A stretch of 19,575 nt of DNA. Source: JADZAA01 sp039810485. Its GTDB lineage: Bacteria > Bacteroidota > Ignavibacteria > Kapaibacteriales > UBA961. Shown in pieces: positions 1 through 7,826 of this stretch. The notes beneath the pieces are model-generated. The model was given only the letters and a program-made list of their open reading frames with translations, ran no database searches and was not told the DNA's origin. Each line of letters begins with the position of its first letter. Position 1 is the stretch's first letter. The translations under genes were made by a program, and so were the position numbers. The stretch covers positions 1 through 19,575 of the forward strand of contig JBDHXA010000050.1 in NCBI GenBank assembly GCA_039810485.1, in the 5' to 3' direction.

Positions 1-74
1 CAGTTTTACCTCTTGAAAGCTAATATCTACAAGATAGGGGAGCAACTATAAAAATCGTTTAGGACAGGATTGAT
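1..74 (+). repeat. left arm of 74-bp terminal inverted repeat
   Basis: Bases 1-74 match the reverse complement of 19500-19573 without a mismatch, from CAGTTTTACC through GGATTGAT, and diverge immediately after that. The right copy extends two bases further outward. The arm contains a small palindrome (TATCT-ACA-AGATA). It encodes no intact reading frame, though one frame resembles part of a T9SS sorting domain, as described for the right edge. Because the repeat reaches the window edge its true length is unknown. It may be the end of a longer dispersed repeat where assembly stopped. Confidence 0.9.
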
Positions 75-183
75 TTCAAATGTGAAAATGCCAACATATT
101 TTATTGAGAGTTTATTATTGCTTATTTCAGTAATTTGCACTTTATCCCATTCTAAGTAAATTATTTCTTTACGATGTCAAAAT

Positions 184-2811
184 ATGAAAAGAAAAGCGCT
201 CATTATCTCAGTTATTGCTGTAAGCATTGCGTTAATCAGTTTATTATTAGCTCCTCTTTTGTTAAAAGATAAAATTTTTAGCATTATTAAAGAGACAGCC
301 AACGAGAAAATTAATGCAGTTGTTGATTTTAGCGATGCAGATGTTAGTTTGCTTCGCGATTTTCCAAGAATAAGCGTTGGTGTTTCCAATCTTTCCATTG
401 CAAATATTCCGCCGTCCCACGATACGCTGATGCGCGTATCTTCTGTTCAATTATCGCTTGATTTATGGACTTTAATTACTGAATCCCGCGCGGAAATATT
501 AGCATTCCATCTCGAAAGACCTCATATATTTACACATATTTCTGCTGACAGTTCAAAGAATTGGAATATTTCCAAAGCAGATGATAGCACTGCAAAAGAA
601 AAGCCAAAGCACATTCGATTGCGCGACTTATCAGTAAAAGACGGACAGTTAATATTTTTAGACGAGACCGGCAACAAACGTTTCTCGATGAGCGGCTTAT
701 CAATAGACGGCTCTGCGGAATACAAAAATAACATTTGTGCTTTATCGGCTACAGTTTCTTCAGTCATATCTTTTGACAAAGGAAAAATGACTATGCTTGA
801 CTCAGTATTTTTTCACGGAAAAACATCTGTTGAAATTGATATTGACAAGCAGCATTACATTTTGAAAAACAATACCTTTACGATGAACGAACTCCCTGTT
901 TCCATTGCCGGAACAATGGATTTGGCCGAAAAATACATAGATTTTGATCTTAATATTCAAGCAGCATCATCCGATTTTGGAAGTTTTCTCTCTATCGTAC
1001 CCAAAATGCCCTCAAAAAAGGAGGCATTGCGATCTGCAACCGGCAAAGCGGCGCTGACTGCGATCATAAAAGGACGCATGGATGACAATAATTTGCCAGG
1101 ATTTTCCCTCGGCATTGTGGTAAATGACGGAGCATTTCAAGGCAAAGAATCGCCGGTTGCCATACGTAATGTGCAAATGAATTTAGCGGTAACTAATCCA
1201 GACGGCAAACCGGACAATACAGTTGTTGATTTGAAAAATTTAACACTCACAGCGGGTAGCGATCCATTCTCAATGCATGCCACTATTTGGCAGCCAGTTT
1301 CAAATCCTTACATTGACGCCGCGATAAAAGGTGCTGTAAATTTGGCGTCGTGGAAAAACAATCTGAACATGCCGAATGTAAGCAATTTGAGCGGAGTAAT
1401 AATTGCAGATATTGCCATAAAAGCCAGAAAATCGGACTTTTCGTCCGGAAAAATGGGTAGGTTTCCGGGTTCGGGCGCAATTGAATTTCAGAACATTGCA
1501 ATGCAATCTTCAACGCTTCCTGCTCCATTAAGTTTGCGCTCCATGCTGCTGAGATTTACGCCAAATAGCATTTCTATTTCAAATTTAAGCGGAAGCATTG
1601 GAAGAAGTGATTTTCAAGGCGAAGGCGAATTTCTAAATTTGCCGGCTTTTATGTTTGGAGACAAACAACTTTCTGCCAGCTTGCGCGTACATTCTCAAAA
1701 ATTTGACTGTAATCCCTGGCTTGGGGTAACAACATCGGACAACAAACAGAAGCCATCGAATGTAAAGCCGGCAGAATTTCCCGCAAACATTGATTTTACT
1801 TTCAATGCTTCTGCTGGCGAAGTGTATTATGATAATATGGTTCTACGTAATGTATTGGCAAATATGCGGCTGAGGGACAAGATATTATCCATAGAAAATG
1901 CTTCTATGAATGCCGTTGGTGGCTCAATTTCTATGAAGGGTGCATATGATACTCGCATCGCAGCCAAACCTCATTCAACGCTGGAATTATCTCTTAAAAA
2001 AATAGATTTTGCAGAAGCATATTCAGCTTTTGGAACTGTTCAAGCATTTGCTCCTTTTTTAAGTTTCATGAAGGGTAATTTTGACGCGAATATTCACCTT
2101 AATACTATTTTAGGCGAGGATCTAAAGCCCGATTATCCAACATTGTCCAGCATGGGCGGATTGAATATCGAAAGAATAGCTGTTGAAGGGCTTAAACCAT
2201 TCACTCAAGTTGCTTCTATGCTTAAAATTGACGCATTGACCAATCCGACTTTGACACAAATTGCCTCAAAATTTGTCATTGAAAAAGGAAAGTTTAATAT
2301 TCCTCGAACATCTTTAAAATACGGAGGTTATGACGGCGCAATACAAGGCGCAAGCGGATTGGACAAAAGCATTGATTACATCCTGACGCTGAATGTTCCA
2401 GCCGCTTCATTATCTCAGAAAGCTAATCAGGCATTAAGTTCATTATTAAAAAAGGAAATCTCTGCAATTGGAAATGTAGTGCCCGTCAACATTACTTTCA
2501 AAGGCACTATTGACAATCCACAGGTCTCTATTTCACTCGACAATGCAGCCGTTTCACAATTAGGATCGGCAGCCAAAGTGCTTCAAGATGAGGCACAGCA
2601 CAAAATTAACGAAGAAAAGGCTAAATTAGAACAGCGCGCTAAGGAAGAAGAACAAAAACTACGACAGAGAGCCAGCGAAGAAGAGCAAAAATTAAAACAA
2701 AAAATAGCAGAAGAGCAAGAACGTCTCAAAAAGAAAGTCGAAGAAGAAGCAAAGAAAAAAGCGGAAGAATTATTAAAAAAATCACCTTTAAACCCTTTTA
2801 GACCAAGATAA
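184..2811 (+). CDS. AsmA-like family envelope protein
   Basis: This 875-aa protein starts with a short basic stretch and one hydrophobic segment (about residues 5-28), so it is probably anchored in the inner membrane with its bulk in the periplasm. The body is rich in alternating beta-strand-like segments. Stretches such as SLLRDFPRISVGVSNLSI near the N-terminus and the repeated GxxD/NxxVSISL-type strands near residues 770-800 are typical of AsmA/TamB-like proteins. Family members are large inner-membrane-anchored proteins linked to lipid transport to, or assembly of, the outer membrane. The last 60 or so residues are an almost uninterrupted charged helix of E/K/Q/R heptads (from about residue 815), probably a coiled coil, which is unusual as a tail for this family. 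The ATG at 184 lies just upstream of the hydrophobic segment; no strong ribosome binding site is visible. The BI-1 gene follows 47 bases downstream on the same strand. Family assignment is firm; the cargo or partner is unknown. Confidence 0.8.
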   Translation: MKRKALIISVIAVSIALISLLLAPLLLKDKIFSIIKETANEKINAVVDFSDADVSLLRDFPRISVGVSNLSIANIPPSHDTLMRVSSVQLSLDLWTLITESRAEILAFHLERPHIFTHISADSSKNWNISKADDSTAKEKPKHIRLRDLSVKDGQLIFLDETGNKRFSMSGLSIDGSAEYKNNICALSATVSSVISFDKGKMTMLDSVFFHGKTSVEIDIDKQHYILKNNTFTMNELPVSIAGTMDLAEKYIDFDLNIQAASSDFGSFLSIVPKMPSKKEALRSATGKAALTAIIKGRMDDNNLPGFSLGIVVNDGAFQGKESPVAIRNVQMNLAVTNPDGKPDNTVVDLKNLTLTAGSDPFSMHATIWQPVSNPYIDAAIKGAVNLASWKNNLNMPNVSNLSGVIIADIAIKARKSDFSSGKMGRFPGSGAIEFQNIAMQSSTLPAPLSLRSMLLRFTPNSISISNLSGSIGRSDFQGEGEFLNLPAFMFGDKQLSASLRVHSQKFDCNPWLGVTTSDNKQKPSNVKPAEFPANIDFTFNASAGEVYYDNMVLRNVLANMRLRDKILSIENASMNAVGGSISMKGAYDTRIAAKPHSTLELSLKKIDFAEAYSAFGTVQAFAPFLSFMKGNFDANIHLNTILGEDLKPDYPTLSSMGGLNIERIAVEGLKPFTQVASMLKIDALTNPTLTQIASKFVIEKGKFNIPRTSLKYGGYDGAIQGASGLDKSIDYILTLNVPAASLSQKANQALSSLLKKEISAIGNVVPVNITFKGTIDNPQVSISLDNAAVSQLGSAAKVLQDEAQHKINEEKAKLEQRAKEEEQKLRQRASEEEQKLKQKIAEEQERLKKKVEEEAKKKAEELLKKSPLNPFRPR

Positions 2812-2858
2812 TCGTTCTATTTGTAAATACTATTTTCAATTATTTATTGGAGTGTTCC

Positions 2859-3569
2859 ATGTCCTATGAAGTTTCTTACAAAACGAATGAAGCAGTCGTT
2901 GCTTCGAGCGTTCAAGATTACATGACCAAAGTGTACGGATGGATGGCAGGCGGACTTTTACTAACTGCTACTACGTCGTATTTTGTGATTTCATCGCCAA
3001 TGTTATTAAGTTTATTGTTCTCAAACAGTATTTTCTTGATACTATTATTTATAGGGCAAATTCTGCTTGTAGGAAGCATATCCGGGTGGGTGCAAAGAAT
3101 GTCCGTCACAACAGCAGCAACTGTTTTTCTTGCGTATTCAGCTCTGACAGGCATAACATTATCATCAATTTTTCTCGTTTATACCTCAGCATCTATCATC
3201 AATACTTTTGTAACTTCGGCAATGGCCTTTGCAGCGTTGTCTCTATTTGGATTAACCACCAAACGGAATCTATCCGGCTTTGGCAGTTTTCTTTTTATCG
3301 GACTAATAGGAGTAATGCTTGCTTTCGTTGTAAATATGTTTCTTCAATCGGGCGCTTTAAGCTTTGCGGCAACGATTATCGGCGTGTTAGTATTTGCCGG
3401 CTTGACAGCTTACGACAGCAGTCGCATCAAAGAAGAATTTCTTTCGATTGCAGGAACTAACGCAGAATTTTTGTCGAGCAGATTTGCCATTCGAGGTGCG
3501 CTTACTTTATATCTTGATTTTATTAATTTGTTTATTATGCTGCTCCGCTTATTAGGCAGCAGACGATAA
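2859..3569 (+). CDS. Bax inhibitor-1/YccA family membrane protein
   Basis: This 236-aa protein is very hydrophobic, with about seven predicted membrane helices. The N-terminal part carries the family pattern of a short soluble stretch followed by VYGWMAGGLLLTA. The C-terminal part carries YDSSRIKEEF, which holds the acidic residue of the BI-1 pH/calcium-sensing site, and a final hydrophobic helix. Bacterial homologues (YccA, YbhL, BsYetJ) are inner-membrane proteins; YetJ is a pH-sensitive calcium leak channel and YccA modulates the FtsH protease. I chose the ATG at 2859 over an upstream in-frame TTG at 2847 because GGAG at 2849-2852 is well placed for it. It follows the AsmA-like gene closely and could share its transcript. 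The substrate is not shown by sequence. Confidence 0.9.
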   Translation: MSYEVSYKTNEAVVASSVQDYMTKVYGWMAGGLLLTATTSYFVISSPMLLSLLFSNSIFLILLFIGQILLVGSISGWVQRMSVTTAATVFLAYSALTGITLSSIFLVYTSASIINTFVTSAMAFAALSLFGLTTKRNLSGFGSFLFIGLIGVMLAFVVNMFLQSGALSFAATIIGVLVFAGLTAYDSSRIKEEFLSIAGTNAEFLSSRFAIRGALTLYLDFINLFIMLLRLLGSRR

Positions 3570-3640
3570 TCGTTTTCGCGGTTGGCATATTTTTTGTGTT
3601 AAGTCGCTTTGATTTCTAATAAACTGCAATACGAAACATT

Positions 3641-5560
3641 ATGGCTTATATTTCCCGGGATAATGCCGGAGAAATACTTGCGCTCGAAGAGCAAATCAGC
3701 ATCTTGCGCCAGTGCAACAAGTTTAACCGGCAGTTTGTAGATATTCTTAACAAATTATCTTGGGAGCTGCGAAATTTGGATATAATCCGTTCCGGTGCTT
3801 TAGCTGTAGAAGCGCTGTCTATATCGAATCAATTGCATTATGAAGAAGGAATGGCAAACGCTCTGCTTTCGCGGGGCGTTTGTCGTAGGAACTCGGCCGA
3901 ATATGAGCTTGCCCTTGAAGATATACTTCAATCGCGTGAAATTTTCAAGCAATTAAATCAACAGAACGGCATTGGACGCTCTACAATGTGGGTGGGGCTG
4001 GTTCATCAGCGTTTAGGCAACTATGCAGCAGCTCTCACCTATTTTCTCGACGCTTTGCAAATCTTTGAAAACCTTGAAGACGAATCAAACACTGCAAAAT
4101 GCCACACTTTTATAGGTCGCGCTTATTTCGATTCAAAAAATTATAGAAATGCGCTTGATTATTTCTATCGCGCTCTGTGTTTTCGTGAAACTACCCTAGA
4201 TATTAATGCCGAGGCAACAACATATTGGGATTTGGGCAGAACTTATCTCTATCTAGACAACTTCGACAAGGCATTGGAATACTGCGAACGTTCGCTTACT
4301 ATGCGAATTGAAACGAGAGAAACAAGAGGTCTCTGCGCTTCTTATTATTTACGTGGAGAAATTTATGGGAAATTAGGAAACGCCGCTATTGCAATTAAAA
4401 ATTTTGGAAAATCCGTTAGATTATCCAGAGAATTATGCGACAAGTGGGCTGAAGCAAATGGAAACTGCGCAATAGGATTCGTCTACAGCGAACTCTGCGC
4501 GACTGATTCTTTCAAGCCAATATATTTCACACAAGCGGAGCAATATCTTTTTACAGCTCTTTCAATTGCTGAAGAAATACATGCTCAAGGAATAATTATT
4601 GACGCGCATAACTTTCTCGCCAAACATTATCAGCGTTTCGGACAGCTTGACAAAACATTGTTTCATTTACAACAATATCAAGAGAATAGAGAATTGCTAG
4701 CAGAGCGTCAGTCAAAACAAGCGCTTCAAAATCTCATCTTTGGATACGAAATTGAAAAAGCTCAAAAAACTTCCGAAATTTATCGGCTGAAAAACATCGA
4801 GTTAGCTAATGCCAACCGAGAACTAACGCGACTAAATAAAGAAAAAAATGATTTTCTTACAGTTGTCGCACATGATCTCAAGAATCCTTTGGCAGGCATA
4901 TCTATCGCAATTTCTTTGATGTATGAGTATCGAAAAAGCATGACCGAAGAGCAGCAAAACGATCAATTTCGAATAATTCTTCGCACTGTTGACTCAATGA
5001 AGGACCTTATAGTTAAACTGCTTGACATCAACGCTTTAGAATCCGGCAAAGTAAATATCGCGCATGAACCTATAATTATTGAGGATTTAGTTCGCGATAT
5101 TATTGAGGAATATCAAAGTCGCACAAAAGCTAAGAATATACACATTATTCACTTTGTTAACGATAATCTGTCAATTATGACCGATAGGCGTTGCCTCAAA
5201 GAAATTTTAGACAATCTGTTAAGCAATGCCATTAAATTTTCGTCTCAAGGGCAGCGCATATATATTCGCGCTCAAGCCGTGAATAATAATATTTCTATAA
5301 GCATTCGCGATGAAGGCCCCGGCATATCCGATAAAGATTTAACAAAATTATTTACAAAATTTTCACGGCTTGGCTCAAAACCAACCTCTGGAGAAAGCTC
5401 TACAGGGCTTGGCTTGTTCATCGTAAAAAAACTAACGGAATTGCTTGGCGGCCATATTCGATGCGACAGCGTTGTTGGCGAAGGCTCGACTTTTACGGTT
5501 TCCATCCCTGAAAACCCATCATTAGCCGAAATATTTAATTTTGGAATGGAACCTTTTTAA
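3641..5560 (+). CDS. TPR-repeat soluble sensor histidine kinase
   Basis: The protein is 639 aa with no signal peptide or membrane segment, so it is cytoplasmic. Residues about 35-340 are tandem tetratricopeptide repeats (for example the pairs starting GNYAAALTYFLDAL and KNYRNALDYFYRAL), which probably bind a protein or peptide and act as the input. A coiled-coil linker (about 370-400) leads to a HisKA domain with the phospho-acceptor His411 in VVAHDLKNPL. A HATPase_c domain follows with N-box residues Asn525 and Asn529, G1 motif DEGPGIS and G2 motif GLGLFIVKK, so the catalytic motifs look intact. No receiver domain or response regulator gene lies nearby, which makes it an orphan kinase. The 71 bases upstream show no convincing promoter, though a TATTTTTTG stretch is present. 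It converges on the V4R operon and ends before the shared hairpin terminator. Confidence 0.9.
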   Translation: MAYISRDNAGEILALEEQISILRQCNKFNRQFVDILNKLSWELRNLDIIRSGALAVEALSISNQLHYEEGMANALLSRGVCRRNSAEYELALEDILQSREIFKQLNQQNGIGRSTMWVGLVHQRLGNYAAALTYFLDALQIFENLEDESNTAKCHTFIGRAYFDSKNYRNALDYFYRALCFRETTLDINAEATTYWDLGRTYLYLDNFDKALEYCERSLTMRIETRETRGLCASYYLRGEIYGKLGNAAIAIKNFGKSVRLSRELCDKWAEANGNCAIGFVYSELCATDSFKPIYFTQAEQYLFTALSIAEEIHAQGIIIDAHNFLAKHYQRFGQLDKTLFHLQQYQENRELLAERQSKQALQNLIFGYEIEKAQKTSEIYRLKNIELANANRELTRLNKEKNDFLTVVAHDLKNPLAGISIAISLMYEYRKSMTEEQQNDQFRIILRTVDSMKDLIVKLLDINALESGKVNIAHEPIIIEDLVRDIIEEYQSRTKAKNIHIIHFVNDNLSIMTDRRCLKEILDNLLSNAIKFSSQGQRIYIRAQAVNNNISISIRDEGPGISDKDLTKLFTKFSRLGSKPTSGESSTGLGLFIVKKLTELLGGHIRCDSVVGEGSTFTVSIPENPSLAEIFNFGMEPF

Positions 5561-5637
5561 TCGCCTATGTTGATTATATTATAAAAAACATTGCGATTAT
5601 TCTTTTCTATTTCAGCTAAGTACAACAATTTTTCACT

Positions 5638-5673
5638 AAAAAAAAGCGCTTCTGATAATTGAAGCGCTTTTTG
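5638..5673. terminator. bidirectional intrinsic terminator
   Basis: A perfect 12-bp stem (AAAAAGCGCTTC at 5641-5652 pairing with GAAGCGCTTTTT at 5661-5672) encloses an 8-base loop. The arms end in A and T runs, so the hairpin can terminate in both directions. It lies between the convergent histidine kinase and the small-protein gene, the place where a shared terminator is expected. Confidence 0.9.
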
Positions 5674-5689
5674 TCTATATCTCCATTTA

Positions 5690-5878
5690 TTAAAAATCAG
5701 GAGCAGAACCGGTAATTTTTTTAACGGCATCTTTAAATTTTGCAATATTTTCGGCCGAATCCGGCTCAAGCGCGGCTCGAGTCGTAGGAATATGAGTAAG
5801 TTTAGCTAATTCAACTTTGGCAGTAATGCCGCCTTTATCAGCTACAAACTTATAGTATTTAAGTAGTTTCTCAGCCAT
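5690..5878 (-). CDS. 62-aa protein of unknown function coupled to V4R sensor
   Basis: I do not recognise this 62-aa protein. It begins MAEKLLKYYKFVADKGG, is mixed in charge (many Lys, Glu and Asp) and looks mainly helical, with a central THIPTTRAAL segment and an amphipathic C-terminal helix (about residues 40-56). It has no signal peptide, membrane segment or cysteine. The ATG at 5878 is one base after the TAA of the V4R gene, and a strong GGAGGAG Shine-Dalgarno is embedded in the last codons of that gene, so translation is very probably coupled. The longer frame running back to 6055 overlaps the V4R gene and is not a sensible start. A bidirectional hairpin terminator follows the stop. Its position suggests that it works with the sensor, for instance as a binding partner, but that is inference. 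Confidence 0.8.
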   Translation of the reverse strand: MAEKLLKYYKFVADKGGITAKVELAKLTHIPTTRAALEPDSAENIAKFKDAVKKITGSAPDF

Positions 5879-5879
5879 G

Positions 5880-6491
5880 TTACTCTCCTCCTCCCCAAAA
5901 TTGTCTGTAAACTTTGAGATATGGCTCTGCTTCGCTTCCCCAGATTTCAGGCGGTTGAATTTTCCATTCGCAATGATCATCACCTTTTCCTGCGCAAACC
6001 GGCTCAATTGCAATAACCGGCTTACCAAAAAAAGCAGTGCACCATCCGGTTGCATATCCCATTAACGACCAGCAGATAGGTTCGTGTGCAAGATCATTAA
6101 ACATAAGATGCTGCTCAGCTTCATACGAATTGCTCCATATACCTGTAAAAAAGAATTCGTTTTTTTCTCTGTCGAAGCTAATTGCTGTTGGAGTAGCTTG
6201 AACAATGCCCTCCCACGTATGAATTGTAGGTCCAGATGCAAGAAGATCCATTTCAGAGTCAAACTCATAATTTATCTTCATTTGCATAAAATCAGAAAAG
6301 CCATTCTGGTAGCCAAATTTTAAAAAGAATTCTCTCGCTTTTTCCACTCCTAATTCTTCTATCATTGTTTGGCGTAATAAGCCAATAGAATTAGAATCGA
6401 AAATAACTAATCGGCTATCCTTAAATGAGGTAATCCCCGTTTGCATGTCAAATCTGATTTCAGTGGCCAAACTGAAATCACCAGCTTTCAT
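5880..6491 (-). CDS. stand-alone XylR_N/V4R aromatic-sensor-like protein
   Basis: This 203-aa protein corresponds to the N-terminal sensory region of XylR/DmpR/MopR regulators: an XylR_N part (about 10-125) followed by a V4R (4-vinyl reductase) domain (about 130-180). In MopR, zinc is held by Cys155, Glu178, Cys181 and Cys189, and phenol contacts His106 and Trp134. Here Cys140, Glu163, Cys166 and Cys174 have the same 23-3-8 spacing, and His91 and Trp119 fall at the same offsets (-49 and -21 from the first Cys). The domain is therefore predicted to bind zinc and a small, perhaps phenolic, ligand. The AAA+ ATPase and DNA-binding domains of the NtrC-type regulators are absent, and the gene ends in a clean stop, so it is not simply truncated. 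GGAGGTG at 6494-6500 supports the ATG, and a Bacteroidota-type promoter lies upstream. The 62-aa gene follows by one base. The ligand and output are unknown. Confidence 0.88.
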   Translation of the reverse strand: MKAGDFSLATEIRFDMQTGITSFKDSRLVIFDSNSIGLLRQTMIEELGVEKAREFFLKFGYQNGFSDFMQMKINYEFDSEMDLLASGPTIHTWEGIVQATPTAISFDREKNEFFFTGIWSNSYEAEQHLMFNDLAHEPICWSLMGYATGWCTAFFGKPVIAIEPVCAGKGDDHCEWKIQPPEIWGSEAEPYLKVYRQFWGGGE

Positions 6492-6542
6492 AGCACCTCC
6501 ACTTGATTGAAAATAAATTGTGAACTATATTAACACTTCAAA

Positions 6543-6574
6543 CAAAATTACTGCTTTGAACTTAACTTGCCAAA
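6543..6574 (-). promoter_or_regulatory. Bacteroidota-type promoter for the V4R operon
   Basis: Reading the minus strand, TTTG (6574-6571), a 20-base spacer and TAATTTTG (6550-6543) match the Bacteroidota sigma consensus TTTG / TAnnTTTG exactly. Transcription would start near 6536 and leave a leader of about 45 bases before the ATG at 6491, which carries a strong Shine-Dalgarno. The rest of the 6492-6728 spacer shows no gene. Confidence 0.65.
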
Positions 6575-6728
6575 CTTCTGCGATATATTCATAAATTATT
6601 ATTCATATTCTATGTCATTGACTTTTCTAAACATGGTGTACAAAGGTTGAAACATATAGCGTAGCACAACTGTATAATTACGATCACAACTTCGTTTTTT
6701 ACATTTCACTTCGTTTGGCGGCTTGTGT

Positions 6729-7721
6729 TTATGCCTTAGTTATTCTTCCAATCATGACTGGGTTTTCATCTGCTACTCTCGTAAGAATTTCTTGAACATT
6801 TGCCTCTTTAGCAACAACAATCATCCCTATTCCAAGATTAAATGCTTCGCGCATATCTTCTTGCGACACATTGCCAGCTATTTGTATCAAATTAAACAAT
6901 GATGGTATTTCCCAAGAATCCCAAAATATCTCCAATGCAGTGCCTTTGGGTAAAATTCGCTTAGTATTGCCAATTATGCCTCCGCCGGTAATATGAGAAA
7001 GAGCGGATATTAAATTATCATGCAAGAGCGGCTGAATTAGCGGTAAGTACGAGCGATGAACAGCCAGCAATGCCTCGGCCAAAGTTGAATTGTTAATTTC
7101 TAAGTAATAATCTAGCGAATAGCGCGGAAATAATGCTGCACGTGCAAGAGAGTAACCATTAGTATGCAATCCTGATGAGGGCAATCCGATAAGAATATCG
7201 CCAATCTCAACATTTTCTGGACGTAAAATTTTAGATTTGTCTACAACTCCCACAATTGTTCCGGCTATGTCATATTCTCCTTCGGCGTACATCGAAGGCA
7301 TTTCCGCCGTTTCGCCTCCAATAAGCGCACAGTTGTTTTCTCGGCATCCGGCAGCCAGCCCAGCAACCACTTGTTCGGCAACTTTGGGATCTAATGTGCC
7401 GGTTGCAAAATAATCAAGGAAAAAGAGCGGTTTGGCACCGCATGCTAAAATATCATTCACGCAGTGATTGACTAAGTCATGCCCCACTGTATCATGCTTG
7501 CCAGACATAAACGCCACTTTAAGCTTTGTACCTACTCCATCGGTGCTTGCAACGAGCACAGGATGCTCATATTCTGGAAAGCGTCCGTCAAATAGTCCTC
7601 CAAAAAGACCAATATCAGAGACAACTCCGGGTGTATATGTAGAGCGCACAAGCGGCTTTATTCGGCTTACAGTTTCATCGCCAGCTTCAATATTTACGCC
7701 GGAAGATTTGTATGTCAGCAT
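6729..7721 (-). CDS. purM: phosphoribosylformylglycinamidine cyclo-ligase (AIR synthetase)
   Basis: This 330-aa enzyme catalyses the ATP-dependent ring closure of FGAM to aminoimidazole ribonucleotide, the fifth step of de novo purine synthesis, in the cytoplasm. Family landmarks are all present: the N-terminal YKSSGVNIEAGDE, the ATP and substrate site DGVGTKLKVAF, GHDLVNHCVNDI, GGETAEMPSM, PSSGLHTNGYSLAR and HITGGGIIGN. I set the start at the ATG at 7721, which gives MLTYKSSGVN as in other PurM proteins. A longer frame exists from a TTG at 7772, but those extra 17 residues are not part of the family. No Shine-Dalgarno is obvious before the chosen ATG. It lies about 105 bases downstream of the LCP gene on the same strand. 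There are no other purine genes in the window. Confidence 0.97.
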   Translation of the reverse strand: MLTYKSSGVNIEAGDETVSRIKPLVRSTYTPGVVSDIGLFGGLFDGRFPEYEHPVLVASTDGVGTKLKVAFMSGKHDTVGHDLVNHCVNDILACGAKPLFFLDYFATGTLDPKVAEQVVAGLAAGCRENNCALIGGETAEMPSMYAEGEYDIAGTIVGVVDKSKILRPENVEIGDILIGLPSSGLHTNGYSLARAALFPRYSLDYYLEINNSTLAEALLAVHRSYLPLIQPLLHDNLISALSHITGGGIIGNTKRILPKGTALEIFWDSWEIPSLFNLIQIAGNVSQEDMREAFNLGIGMIVVAKEANVQEILTRVADENPVMIGRITKA

Positions 7722-7826
7722 AGTATAATTTAGTACAACGATTAGTGTTTTGATTAAGACGTTTTTTGACAAGTCAATAATACATTTATATTGTTCGATT
7801 TACAGCATATTCATTCTTACTGTATC

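Noticed and set aside
2939..3460. 173-aa frame inside the BI-1 gene
   Set aside because: It lies in another frame of a clearly coding membrane-protein gene; its Cys/Arg/Ser-rich composition is typical of a shadow frame.
7722..7772. TTG start giving a longer PurM
   Set aside because: The extra residues are absent from the family, and the ATG at 7721 gives the usual N-terminus.
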